Source of the DNA: Hemileia vastatrix
Lineage: Eukaryota; Basidiomycota; Pucciniomycetes; Pucciniales; Zaghouaniaceae
DNA length: 64,000 nt
Assembly: GCA_030280995.1 (NCBI GenBank)
Contig: JASXTE010000017.1
Coordinates: forward strand, 26,702,998 to 26,766,997
Direction: 5' to 3'
In this document: piece by piece, positions 1 to 11,150 of the stretch
Position numbering within the stretch: position 1 is the stretch's first letter
How the letters are laid out: every line of letters starts with the position of its first letter
Notes under the pieces: model-generated
What the model was told of the DNA's origin: nothing
Seen by the model: the letters and a program-made list of their open reading frames with translations, nothing else
Databases searched by the model: none
Made by a program: the position numbers and the translations under genes

Positions 1-1482
1 GCTTCTCTCATTAAAAGCACTTCAATGATTTTATCATCAGTTACAAAGGAGTTCCTATACTATCAGTGATGTTTATCAAGTGAAAATACACTTTCAACAG
101 TCCAATTCAAAATAATAATAGATGTCTACTTACTGATGTATCCACTGATTCAACAATTGAAAGTAAAATATGTAATGAAATAAAAAACTTACCTTTGTAT
201 CCAAAAGTCTTTAGCCTTGAGATCCCCAGTAAGTATCCAGAATTGAGAAAGAGAACTAAGGATGAAGAAAACATATATAACTGGCACTGCTTGCTTGGTC
301 ATGCAAGCCTCTGACAGATAAGGAAAATGTGCAAAGAAAATATGGTACAAGGACTACCCAAACACCTACATGCTGGAAACATAATCTGCAATTCTTGCCA
401 GATTTGTAAAAGCCAAAGACAATGCTTCCTAGAATCCACCAGCAGGAATCCTGATAAACTAGAAATTGTCACCATGGATTTAATAGGTCCCATTGAAGAG
501 GAATAAGTGGAACATGGTTTATATGCTCTAGCTTTCAGAGACTTGGCTACAAATTACACTGAGTGCCATATAATAAAAAATAAATCAGAAACAACAAAGA
601 CAATAATTGAAATCATTACTAGATTGTAAACCCAAACAGGCTTAAATGTAAAAATAATTAGATCTGACAATGGATGAGAATTCAACAATCAAAAAATGGA
701 CATGTTCACAACAAAGAAGGGCATAATTCATGAAAAATCTTTACCTTACTTCCACCAACAAAATGGCAATATTGAAAGATACAACCAAAAACTCACAGAG
801 ATGGGAAGAACAATATTATTTGATAGTCACCTTGGAAAATTCTTCTGGTCTTTTGCTTTCAAATGGGTGTCCTAACTCCTCAACAGAATACCCAATTCAA
901 TATGCAATAAACGTACCCCATATGAAGCACTCTTCAACATTAAACCTCAGATTGACATTCTCAGAAAGTTTAGGGAGACAGCATATGTACACATACCTGA
1001 AGAAAAATGTAAGAAACTGGACCTCTGCGCAAAAAGGTGTATACTTGTTGGCTTCCCTGCAGGTATCAAAGGCTGGATCTTCTGGGACCTGGTTGATAAG
1101 AAAACAATAACATCAGCATGCTCAACTTTCAAGGAAATCACACATAATTCAGAAGACAAAATGGCTATTGATTTCTTAATGAATACCACAGAAAATAATA
1201 TCAAAAATAGTTTAAAGCAAGGCAATTTCAGACTAGAGGAACAAATTGTAGAACAAGAACACTTATTAGATGACATCCAACAGAACTTTGGCTATTTTGC
1301 TACCCAATTACCCAAAACTTACAAGGAAGAATTTAAATCTGCAAGAAAAGATGAATGGAACAAAGCATGTCAACAAGAAATAAATAACTTAACAAATATG
1401 TGTGTATGGCAATGCACAATCCCACCTGATAATGCACACATCCTTGATGCACAATGGGTATTCACTGAAAAGAAAGATACAT
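1..1482 (+). pseudogene. Copia pol fragment: GAG-pre-integrase, integrase, start of RT
   Basis: The + strand near 280-430 reads as a GAG-pre-integrase domain (a WHCLLGHA-like start, then CxxC in a CNSCQIC-like context). The integrase core follows: MDLIGP near 475, RSDNG near 660 (second Asp) and an HQQNG-IERYN stretch near 750-780 (catalytic Glu region). From about 1300 the start of the copia RT is seen (EWNKACQQEI, then WVFTEKKD). Stops occur in integrase near 505, 627, 675 and 870. The frame runs into the solo LTR at 1483. Positions 1-270 should be the protease/linker part but carry no motif I can name. Confidence 0.8.
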
Positions 1483-3396
1483 TGTGGTCTTCCAACATTG
1501 GCAGAGCCCTTTGTTGGTCTATTTGGCGTTGTTTTGATATGTCTTAAATGGCATTGTTTAATAATTGGGTGTTTCCTGGATTTATTCAGCAAATATTGGG
1601 ACTGTGGAGATGTGAGTAATTCCATTGGATAGCCCCAGTTTTTCTCTATATTTTATGTATTGATGACATTTTTCAGATTTTAAGTATTTAAGGGATTATT
1701 TCTCATTTTTCATTTAAAATATAGCTGTTTAATTTTGTTTTTTGTATTTTACAGGCTAACTTTAAGTCTTGAGGTTAAGTGCTTAGTACCATTAGAACGA
1801 GCTAATTTTTCTCTACATTTTATGTCTCAAAGTTGTTATAGCCTAATTATGTGTTTTAAAGGTTTTAGAGCATCTACCTCCATGTTGGTAAATTGGTTCT
1901 GTAAGCATATTTTACTGCATTTTGATGTGAACCTTAACCCTTGTTACATTAAAAAGCCTCTATTAGCTAGTGAATTCAGAATGTACTTTAGCATGTCAAC
2001 TAAAGTTACTGAGATCCTTTTGACCTCATTTGGTAATTCAATATTCTGCCAGCCAATTCTTTTCACTCCACCTTGTAGCTGCTGAACACTTTCACGTTTC
2101 ACTACTTATTGAAACAAAACATTTTTTATTTTAATTCACAACTGTTACAACACAACACTTCCTATTAACAAAATCTCCCATTTAGCATCTTGCCCTACAA
2201 CCCCGAAATCCATATAAAGTGATCAACTTGTCTGATCCAACAAAAAGCAATCGCCTAATTGGAACCACCAAGTGTTAGGGTGTTACCATACTATGTACTT
2301 AGCTTGTCACCCATCAGTATATAGTGTAGATTCCTAGTGCACCAGAGATCTTTTCCTGGTCCTGCAAAGCATCAGTCTCTACACCAAGAATCTCTGTAAA
2401 ATTAAATCTTCTTCCATTGTGAGAAATTTGTCAATTATGATTTGTTCCATCTGAAAAGTTGATGAGAGTGAAATGAGTAGCAAAAATGCAAGAAGGAAAA
2501 CAGTAGAGTTCACCAAATGAGAAACTCAACACAAGGGTATGGAAATTTGCCCAACTCGTGTTCACTAACTGAATCTGCATATGAGGGTGTCAAACCCCAT
2601 TTCAGTAAAAATTGACAAAGCAATTATGCAATTATCTACTGAAATTCTACTGCAATGGAGGTAGATGCTCTTAGTGGTCGTAGTATATTTTTCTAAGTAT
2701 TTTGGGTATTTTTGGGGGTTTTTGGTGGTTTTTGGTGGTTTTCTGGCATCAGGGTGGTCCGGCCACCTCAGGCGGGCCTCCCGACGTTGGGCAGACCGCC
2801 CACATTGGTGCTAGAAGGCTGGGAAGCGTTTCTAGAGGGGTTTTACACAATTTGGCGCTCAAGAAAGCCAAATTTGTTGGTGTGCATGGGCTTTTAGATA
2901 GTGGTCTGTGTGTACATAGTGAATAAGACAGTTTGGGGCAACTTTAATCATCATACAACCATCCAGAGGTGATATCCTTGTTCCTCACTCAGTTTTCACT
3001 GTTTTTTGGCCACAATTGGCTGTGTTTGTTGCAAGGTGAGTTCTTCAGTTAACTTAACTTGGCAACTGGCTTCTATGGTGTAGTCTTGCAAGCTATATCA
3101 AGTATTATTTCTGACTCTGGTGTAGATTTGCAACCTACCTCAAGTATCATTGCTTTCTCTGGTGTGGACATTGGTCTACATTTCAGTTCTTTGGTTTGGT
3201 AGTCTGTCTGGAGACTAATTTCTTGGCTGATAAGGCAGTCAAGTGTGTTGGAAAGGGGGCTTTGGCAAACAGGAACCAATTTACTGTAGCAGGTAAATCT
3301 CACTTTATTTTTATAAAGTGAAAGGGGATTTTCTCTCTGGGTTTTCTCCAACTCCCTTGGTCAAGGCCTATAGCTAGTACTATAGGATTATCTACA
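1483..3396 (+). repeat. Solo LTR of the element B family, containing a MITE
   Basis: Begins TGTGGTCTTCCAAC and ends ATTATCTACA, matching the LTRs of element B (21032-22103, 32900-33990) along its length. Without the 803-bp insert at 1868-2670 it is about 1.1 kb, the same size as those LTRs. Flanks are ACAT (1479-1482) and AAAT (3397-3400), a 4-bp target duplication with one mismatch. It interrupts the copia RT, whose frame resumes soon after. No internal region is present, so LTR-LTR recombination probably removed it. Confidence 0.9.
1868..2670. mobile_element. Non-autonomous DNA transposon (MITE), PIF/Harbinger-like
   Basis: An 803-bp insert lies in the solo LTR at a point where the other LTR copies are continuous. 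It has perfect 16-bp terminal inverted repeats: GAGCATCTACCTCCAT at 1868-1883 and its reverse complement at 2655-2670. It is flanked by TTA on both sides (1865-1867, 2671-2673), a 3-bp duplication typical of PIF/Harbinger elements. No transposase ORF is present. The family assignment rests on TSD length only. Confidence 0.75.
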
Positions 3397-4662
3397 AAAT
3401 CTACTGGAAAAAAAAATTGAAAGCTAGATATGTTTCAAAGGGTTTTAAACAAGTAAAACGTATAGATTACTCATCCACCTTTGCACCAACAGCATTGTTT
3501 ACTTCCCAATGTATAATTCTCACCATTGCTGTGATGTTTAACTGGCCAGTTCATGCCTTTGACGTTACTTCAGCTTACCTACATAGCCCAATAGACAAAG
3601 AAGAATGGGTGAAAGACCCACCTGGTTTTGAACAAAATGATGGAAAAGTTTTCAAACTTTGTAAGGCATTATATGGCACATTTCAGGAAGCACGATGTTG
3701 GTGGCAACACTTTGGAAACCAACTTAAAAGTCTAGGTTAAAAAATGTCATCTTATGACAAAATTGTTAATTTTTTGAAAAATGATAAAACTAATGCAATG
3801 CTGTGGGCACATGTTGATGATGGAATAGTAATGGGAAACAGCAAAAAAGTCTTGATAAACCTCAAAAAATATCTCAGTAACTTGCTCATCATCAAGTGGC
3901 AAGATAAATTAGATGCAAATGTAGGAATTACAATAGAGAGGAACAAAAATGGTTTCCAACTTGGCCAACAAAGTCTTATAAACAAAATACTAACAACTCA
4001 TCACATAACAGAAATACCCCATCACCAACCTCTACCCACCAATGTAGATCTAGCAGCAGCACCACCAAATTACACAGCAAAAAATCCAAAAGATTACCTA
4101 TCAATAATTGGCTCCTTAACATACATAACCACAGCAACACAACCTGATTTACGTTTTTTGGTAAACCAATTAGAAAGACACTCAAAATGCCCAACAGAAG
4201 AACACTGGAGAGCACTAAGACACCTTCTTGGTTACCTATAATTCACTGCTAATAAAAAACTAAATCTTTATCCAGAAAAAATGTCTAACATCATTAAACT
4301 TGAAGTCTACTCAGACACAAACTGGGGCAGTGAATTTCCAAGATCAACAGGGGGCATGGTTATCAACATTCAAAAATATACAATATTCTTATCTTCAAAA
4401 CAAATTCCTTCAGTTGCATCATCAACATTTCACAAAGAATATATGGCACTTGGAAGCGCAACAAGAATGGGTCTGTGAATACAAAATCTTTTGAATGATT
4501 TAATTAATTTTACAGGCTCATTCCACCTTAAATGTGACAACCAAGCTTCTATTAAGGTTTCAAATGACAAAAGCTCAAACAAACAAACTAGACACAGTGA
4601 TAGGGAGTTCTTTTTTGTAAACAGACAAATACACAAGAAGAAAGCTACAATATCTTGGGTAC
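3397..4662 (+). pseudogene. Copia pol fragment: reverse transcriptase and RNase H
   Basis: RT resumes with KARYVSKGFKQ near 3420, DYSSTFAPTA near 3467, VTSAYLHSPI near 3562 and ALYGTFQEAR near 3667. The catalytic box reads HVDDG near 3811, where copia elements usually have YVDD. RNase H starts near 4300 with EVYSDTNWG and includes STGG, LSSKQ, EYMAL and CDNQASI (near 4535). Stops near 3738, 4239 and 4476 and frame changes make it non-functional. It is cut by element D at 4663 and continues at 13511. Confidence 0.85.
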
Positions 4663-5839
4663 TGTCAGCCTAAATATCCTTAGGACTGAGTATTTCTTAT
4701 GCTTAAAATAAGATAACCTTAACTAGATTAAGCTTATATCTTAAAAATAAGGTTAAAATAATAATATATATTATTTTATTATATATATATATAATTATTA
4801 TTCTATTATATAATTTATAATAGTTTAAATAGCTTATCCATAGCCTAATAATACTTATTAAAGTGTTAATGGAGTCATAATATACTTATCTTAAGTGATA
4901 TGAAGTAATTATTGACATACATAAGCTTATATGTATACATAAATCTCATATTCAGTGAAATATGCAGTATATTATGTATATTTAGGTATATAAGTGGGTT
5001 TTAGCCCCTTAATAGCCTATAACCTTTGTTTTTCTGCTTATTTTAGGTCATATGGACGAAATCAGTGGACTCACAACGCCTACAGAAGCATAGACATCTA
5101 TATCAGGCGCATACACCCAGTTTGGACAACTAAAATTACTTCCTTGGATGGTTATTCACGGATTTATGGGTTGGAAAGATGTTTTTGGGTTAATGTGGAT
5201 GCTTGGGGATGTTATTCAGGGCTTGGACATTTTATTTGTTTCCTTTATATGCTTTTAGTTTCATTAAATCTCTTTTTGATCATTTATTTTACCTGTTTCT
5301 TTATGGTATCCGCTTTTATCTGGGTTTTCTATTTATGGTATGACTCTGTGTTATTATTAATAGTGATGGAGGGTCCTTACTGGAGGTCTGGGTGTTGAAA
5401 CTGCTTGAAGTGGACGCCATGGGGAGGTGATGGGCCCTCACAGTGCTGTAATTGCCGGGGATAGCAGTGACATCATCTGGATTGAAGGTCTGTGCACTCC
5501 AGTGGATTTGGGTATAAGTAAGGAGGGATTTTGACGGTTTATTATCATCATTCAATTACTACACTTCAAACAAACACTACAATACAATTATTAACTTTCA
5601 GAAATATATTATAAAGCCCTTATAAATTGATATTATCTTTATAAAAGCTATAACTATATTTTATTCTTCTATTTTCCACCACTAGCACGCATTTAAATCC
5701 AAGTATTGTGAGTTTTATTTGAGTATAACTATTCTATTAGTCTTCCCCTGAGGTTTAATCACTAAATCATTTATTAATAAGTAGTAGGACTATAAAATAA
5801 TACTATTATATCATACTTACATACTAGACTATACTGACA
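4663..5839 (+). repeat. Element D 5' LTR
   Basis: 1177 bp with TGTCAG...CTGACA ends. It contains a TATA-like box at 4987-4994 and GC-richer transcribed sequence from about 5000 to 5500. It differs from the 3' LTR by scattered substitutions and a 4-base indel near 5150. Confidence 0.95.
4987..4994 (+). promoter_or_regulatory. Putative TATA box of element D LTR
   Basis: TATATAAG followed by a GC-richer stretch, duplicated at 12662-12669 in the 3' LTR. It is the best TATA candidate in this LTR. No transcription start can be shown from sequence. Confidence 0.45.
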
Positions 5840-5841
5840 AT

Positions 5842-5854
5842 TGGGGGTCTTTCC
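5842..5854 (+). other. Primer binding site of element D
   Basis: TGGGGGTCTTTCC follows the LTR end by two bases, starting with the TGG that pairs with tRNA 3' CCA. Element C has the similar TGGGGACCTTTCC in the equivalent place. The tRNA is not identified. Confidence 0.6.
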
Positions 5855-6353
5855 TTATATTTTACTTATTATTTAGTATAAGCCTTGGGACGTGATTTTT
5901 ACCTTAGTACAGCTCAAAATTAACCAAATATTTGGGTCTGCTGCATATTAGTGGGTCATCATAACTCATTGATTGCGGAAAAGAACCCTTATAATAATTG
6001 TACTAATTTTTTACCATAAAAATTAGATATTTACAGTAGTAACTGTACCCAATATAAACCCAATTTCACTTGGTATTTGGACACCAATATAACACCCAAT
6101 TAAATTGGTATTTGGCTAAAGATTGGTAAGCTAATTATTCACCCTTATAGAGGTCTAGTTAAACTTATTATTATATTTTTAACAGATTTTTTCGAATTTT
6201 TCTTATATTTTATTTAAATAAATAAAGATATAAATTCAGGGTAAGCTCCATTGCTTTTTTTTTATTAGTAATATAATTGCTAATATTATTTGTCTACTAA
6301 TTCCACAGAGTTTTTTCCTTTTGTAGATGTAAAATATTGTTATTCTGAACAAT

Positions 6354-7508
6354 ATGAGTGCTCCCCAGGATAGTGTAAGTGAACAGCCTGCTTTTAATAC
6401 CAGGTCTAAAGCTAACAAAAACTTTCCAGGACATCACCATGGAGGGACAACAGTACCCCCAGCCAGAAAGCATGAGTATAGATGAAAAGGACGCCCTCTT
6501 AAAAAAGATAACTATAAAAAAGAAGTCTCCTCCTCTTCAGGATCAACTGTCCCACCTGGCCAAACAGGTTCTGAAGTTGGAGGAATCAAAATCTCTCATG
6601 TTCAAAGAAGTAGAGCAGTTGCAAAACAATTGCAAGGTAGGATTTCAGCAGATGAATCAGGCAATGGCAGAATTAAAGGGAGGCCAGCCCAGTCAATCAA
6701 ATCAGCAACCCCCTACCCAAGGAGGGTCCACTCACTCCCAGGAGAAAATCCTGGTAGACAAATGGAAATGGGACTGGTTTCACCAACAGTGGACAATCCA
6801 CAGTTGCAACAGGGATCCACCCCCTCATCTGACTTCCTCAGCTCACCCTTACAAGGGAAAAAAGTGCCAAAAATCAGGACTGGAAACCATCCCTTGGTAA
6901 GTAACTTACCCTCTCAGATTAGACATAATACTGATAATTACAATATAGGTAATTCTATTGATGTTAAATCTGTACAAAAAAAAGAGGAGGATTTAAGAAA
7001 TTTAGGTTTTAGAGTAGATACACCTGACTTGTCTTTTGTCCATAATAACAGTACTATATACAATGATAATACAGTTAATCCTCAGTTGCAACCACCTACT
7101 AGTGAGATGAGAAGTTCACAGGAGAGTGAGAGAATTGAAAAGGAGGACATGGAATATTTTAACAATAATCCAACTGTCCATAGAATTGTTTCAGCATTGT
7201 GGAATAGAATGACTGATTGTGAGGAACAGACAGTTAAGCTCACTAGTGATACAATTTTATCCTTGACATTGAACATTTCTCAATTAGCAACATGTAATAA
7301 AGAATTAGAGAAAGAACATTTGTCTCTAACTCTTAAATATGATTCATTGAGTAATAAATATAATGACCTTTCAAACAAATTTTGTGATTCAGAAAAATTA
7401 TATGAAACACATTTATTAAAAACTGAATCAAGAACAAAGTTATCTTTTGCACAGACAAATCAAAGTGTCTCTGAGCTGCTACAAAGATTAACTAAAGTTG
7501 AGATTTAA
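6354..7508 (+). pseudogene. Element D gag-type ORF, coiled coil, one internal stop
   Basis: The frame opens at ATG 6354 and has a TGA at 6483-6485. It is then open to TAA 7506-7508, in phase with the pol ORF that begins at 7524. It is homologous in position and partly in sequence to the 535-residue gag of element C (60165-61772): shared MEMGL, VSN, and a C-terminal coiled-coil pattern (SExRxxLSxA, then NxxxSE). It is polar, without zinc knuckle; the knuckle is in the next ORF. It probably forms the particle-structural part. The overlapping +1 frame (6439-6900) is also open. Confidence 0.6.
6439..6900 (+). CDS. Element D overlapping +1-frame ORF (coiled coil, WKWD motif)
   Basis: Starts at ATG 6439 in the strong context ACCATGG and ends at TAA 6898-6900. 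The protein of 153 residues has a predicted coiled coil (LQDQLSHLAKQVLKLEES), a Q/P-rich middle and VDKWKWDWF near the C-terminus, ending in PW. Element C has a clearly related ORF in the same relative frame (61091-61681), with KKLPLPQQISNLSSHIKEL, VEQWKWDYL and a final PW. Conservation in this frame is as good as in the gag frame, so it is probably a true protein-coding segment. The stop overlaps GGTAAGTAA, a good 5' splice site. Confidence 0.55.
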   Translation: MEGQQYPQPESMSIDEKDALLKKITIKKKSPPLQDQLSHLAKQVLKLEESKSLMFKEVEQLQNNCKVGFQQMNQAMAELKGGQPSQSNQQPPTQGGSTHSQEKILVDKWKWDWFHQQWTIHSCNRDPPPHLTSSAHPYKGKKCQKSGLETIPW

Positions 7509-7523
7509 ACTGCCAATCTACTG

Positions 7524-10500
7524 ATGAGCCAGGATAATCATAAGTATAATCAATATAATAATAATCCTTTCATTGGCAAAAGTGAATCTCATTCCTTCCC
7601 TGTACCACCACAATTAAAACCATCTGGTGGTAGTGTCAAATCTGAAAATGTAAGTCACAAATCCGTGCAGGAAGAAATACAAGACCATTTATCAAAAGTG
7701 AATGAGTTGTTGAATTTACCTAAGATTAGTGAGATAAAATCCAATCAGAAGAACTGGCCTAAAATAGATCAGTACCCAACTTATGATGGGGAAGCCAGCT
7801 CTGATTGGCAACATTTTATTCAAAGAATTGACAACTTGAAATTCTCATATAAGTTACCAGATGAAGAGATAACATCAAAATTAATTTCTTTATTTAAGGA
7901 TGTTGCTTTATTATGGTTTGAAGCTGTCTTAAGTGAGGGTAGAGACTACTCTTGGGCTGAATGGAAACAACTTATTGAAAAACAATTTGGAGGTTCTAAA
8001 TTCAGGCTTACTCAGCAGAGACTGTATGAGAAGACTAGGTATAATCCGTTGAATGGTGACAAACCTATGGTATTTTTAATGAATTTAAACAAAATATTAA
8101 AAGCCATTGAGCCTCATATGGATTTTAACTTATGGAAAGATAAGATAATATACAAATTACCTATATCTGTCAGAGACATTGTTGTAGCTAGAACATTAAA
8201 TGTTACTGAATATTCTGACTTTATTAATATTTGCAATGAAATATTATTAAACCATAAGTATGAATCAAGGTATTCCACTTATAAGCAAAATGTTGAACCT
8301 GTAAAAACTCAGAATTCAAAAACACTTCAGGAGAAGCAGAAAAAACCTACTGCACCTGTAGTACCTAAAAAGTATGAAACAAATACTTGTTATAAGTGTA
8401 ACAAACCTTGGGTCAAAGGTCACAAATGTGAGAAAAACATAAATATTGTTGAAAATCAACGTGAATCTGAAACTGAAACTGAAAAAAGTAAAGAATCAAG
8501 TGATTATGACAGCAATATCTCATATAGTGATGAAAATGAAGTCTGTATGTTGGAAGATGATTTGTCCATCTTTGAAAATCCAATATTAAATATGGACTCA
8601 AATGAATCTTTAATGAATTTTGAGGATGCTGAAATCATTAAGGATATACAAGCTGATAACTTTAGAATGACACCTATCACGGTTCCAGCTATCATTTCTG
8701 GTGAAAATGTTAATATAGTATTGGACACAGGAGCTGCTGGTTCAGTTGTTTCCACTAATACATTACAGAAAATTGATAGTGAATATAAGTTTAAGCTTGA
8801 ACCACTTCAGAATAAAAATTGGAGAGGTTTTGGATCAGTACTACACCCCATTGGTAAATACAAAGCTGCTGTTTTCTTTAAACACCAACATGGTTATGCA
8901 AGGGTAACTTGTGACTTTGTAGTAATGGATAATACAAATTGTAGTAACTGTTTTATCATTGGAAATGATATTCTGACTAAATTTGGTGTAAAATTAGACC
9001 CTGCTAATAACAATTTTACAATTGGCATGAATGGTAAAAGGAAATTTAAAATAAATTCTTTTAACACAGTCTTACACATTGAGTCAGTAACAAATTCCCC
9101 GTCTAAAGGAAGAGAATCCAATGAGTTGGAACTTCTGGAAACGGAAATTTCAAAAGCATCATTCGGCACTCAGATAAGTGAAACTGAGAAAGATAATATT
9201 TTGGAATTAATTAAAGCTTTTCCAATGGCTTTTGCACATGGTACAAATGAACTTGGCCTTGTAAAAGATCATGAAATGAAGATTAGTTTAACCTGTGATT
9301 TGGATAATATTCCTGCTAGTCTTAAAAAGAAACCATACCCTGCTTCACCAATGAAGAGGAAAGACATAGAGGATAATATTAAGATGTTATTAAAAATGAA
9401 CATTCTTGAGAAGGTTAAAACTACACCAAAATATTGTGTAATATCACCAGTGCTGATTTCTTATGAACAAGATAAAGCAAGACTGTGCGGTGATTATAGA
9501 GCATTAAATACATTTACAGTAGATGATATTTATCCCTTTCCAAGGATTGCCTCTATACATGCTACCCTTAAAGGTGCTAAATATATAAGTTGCCTAGATG
9601 GAAATAAAGGGTACCATCAAATTCCTGTTGAAAAGAATTCACAGAACTTTTTGTTGATAACAACACACATGGGAATTTATAAGTATGTCAGAATGACATT
9701 TGGACCAAAGAATGCTCCATCAGTATTTCAAAAGTTAATGGATATAACATTCCATAATGAAATGATTGAGGGATGGTTAATGGTATACATTGATGACATC
9801 ATAGTGCTCTCTAAAACTTTTGATGAACACTTAATCCATTTAAGGAAAGTATTTCAGAAAATGGATGAAATAAAAATGACCCTTGCATTGAAAAAATTTA
9901 AATTTGGGTTTGAATCTTTAAAAGTGCTTGGTCATATTGTATCTGGCTTACAAATATGTGTAGACCAAAATAAAGTGGCTGCAATAAAGAATATTGGCAT
10001 TCCTCAAAATGTGAAGGATGTACAATCTTTTCTTGGAATGTGTGGTTATTATAGACAATATATAAAAAACTACCAATCAATTGCTGCACCACTGACCACA
10101 CTGATAAAGAAATCAGAAGCTTTCATTTGGAATAATGAAAGACAACAAGCTTTTAATAAGTTGAAAGAATGTTTAATGACAGCTCCTATCTTGGGATTAC
10201 CAGATTTCCAATTACCTTTTGTATTATATACAGATGCAAGTTTTATTGGACTGGGTGCTGCTTTGCATCAAAAACAACTTATTGAAGGTAAAATGTCAGA
10301 AGTAGTAATCTGCTATATTTCACGTACTCTGAGAAGTGGTGAATTGAAATATGGTGCTACTCAACTTGAATGTTTGGAAGTAGTATGGGCTCTTGAAAAG
10401 CTACATTATTACCTTGAAGACCAAAAATTTGAGTTAATAACTGACTGTAGTGCAGTTAAGTCACTCTTAAACATGAAAACTCCTAATAGACACATGTTTA

Positions 10501-11150
10501 AATGGAAATTAGCTGTACAAGAATACAGAGGACGGATGACTATTACACATAGAGCAGGAACCTTGCACTCTAATGTAGATCTGTTATCTAGAGTACCTCT
10601 GCCTAATAATGATGATAATCCTGCTTATGTTCCTGAGTCAGAGATTATTAACATTTATGGCATTTATATTTTAGATCTTGAGGATGAATTTATGCAATCA
10701 ATTCTTGATAATTATAATTCAGATCCTGACTTAAGTAAATTAACTACAATATTAAATGATCCATCTAATGCTTCAATGAATGTTTTAATAAAAACATTAC
10801 CAAATAAGTATAAAGAGGCATCAGAGAAAGGAAAATTTTCCATTGAGGATGGTTTTATATATTACAGGAAAAAATTAAGTAATGTAATTGTAATTCCCCC
10901 TTCAATGAAGGAGTTAATGTTAAGTATATGTCATGATGATATATTAGCAGGTCATTTTGACTACCATAAAACATTAACCAGAGTAAAAAACACAGCTTGG
11001 TGGATTAACATGTCTGAGGATGTTCAGAAATATGTTGAAACATGTGATTCTTGTCAAAAATCTAAAAGATTAACAGGAAAAGAGCTGGTTTATTACAACA
11101 AATTGAGCAACCAAAAGCTCCATGGGAAATCATTAACATGGACTTTGTAA
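7524..11150 (+). CDS. Element D pol: zinc knuckle, protease, RT, RNase H, integrase N-terminus
   Basis: A 1208-residue ORF. Residues about 80-250 match a retrotransposon Gag capsid-like domain (DWQHFIQRIDNL). A knuckle CYKCNKPWVKGHKC lies near residue 290. The protease active site VLDTGAAGS is near 402. RT carries the MVYIDDIIV box near 753, RNase H starts near LYTDAS (about 900), and the integrase HHCC zinc site is near 1135-1180 (HDDILAGHF, CDSCQKSKR). The ORF leaves the true frame by a one-base deletion near 11081, so its last 20 or so residues are out of frame. Integrase continues from 11138. It lies 15 bases after the gag stop, in the same frame. Confidence 0.9.
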   Translation: MSQDNHKYNQYNNNPFIGKSESHSFPVPPQLKPSGGSVKSENVSHKSVQEEIQDHLSKVNELLNLPKISEIKSNQKNWPKIDQYPTYDGEASSDWQHFIQRIDNLKFSYKLPDEEITSKLISLFKDVALLWFEAVLSEGRDYSWAEWKQLIEKQFGGSKFRLTQQRLYEKTRYNPLNGDKPMVFLMNLNKILKAIEPHMDFNLWKDKIIYKLPISVRDIVVARTLNVTEYSDFINICNEILLNHKYESRYSTYKQNVEPVKTQNSKTLQEKQKKPTAPVVPKKYETNTCYKCNKPWVKGHKCEKNINIVENQRESETETEKSKESSDYDSNISYSDENEVCMLEDDLSIFENPILNMDSNESLMNFEDAEIIKDIQADNFRMTPITVPAIISGENVNIVLDTGAAGSVVSTNTLQKIDSEYKFKLEPLQNKNWRGFGSVLHPIGKYKAAVFFKHQHGYARVTCDFVVMDNTNCSNCFIIGNDILTKFGVKLDPANNNFTIGMNGKRKFKINSFNTVLHIESVTNSPSKGRESNELELLETEISKASFGTQISETEKDNILELIKAFPMAFAHGTNELGLVKDHEMKISLTCDLDNIPASLKKKPYPASPMKRKDIEDNIKMLLKMNILEKVKTTPKYCVISPVLISYEQDKARLCGDYRALNTFTVDDIYPFPRIASIHATLKGAKYISCLDGNKGYHQIPVEKNSQNFLLITTHMGIYKYVRMTFGPKNAPSVFQKLMDITFHNEMIEGWLMVYIDDIIVLSKTFDEHLIHLRKVFQKMDEIKMTLALKKFKFGFESLKVLGHIVSGLQICVDQNKVAAIKNIGIPQNVKDVQSFLGMCGYYRQYIKNYQSIAAPLTTLIKKSEAFIWNNERQQAFNKLKECLMTAPILGLPDFQLPFVLYTDASFIGLGAALHQKQLIEGKMSEVVICYISRTLRSGELKYGATQLECLEVVWALEKLHYYLEDQKFELITDCSAVKSLLNMKTPNRHMFKWKLAVQEYRGRMTITHRAGTLHSNVDLLSRVPLPNNDDNPAYVPESEIINIYGIYILDLEDEFMQSILDNYNSDPDLSKLTTILNDPSNASMNVLIKTLPNKYKEASEKGKFSIEDGFIYYRKKLSNVIVIPPSMKELMLSICHDDILAGHFDYHKTLTRVKNTAWWINMSEDVQKYVETCDSCQKSKRLTGKELVYYNKLSNQKLHGKSLTWTL

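Noticed and set aside
5316..5555. 79-residue - strand ORF inside the D LTR (also 12987-13226)
   Set aside because: Identical because the LTRs are duplicated; no domain, and it lies in transcribed LTR sequence. Treated as chance.
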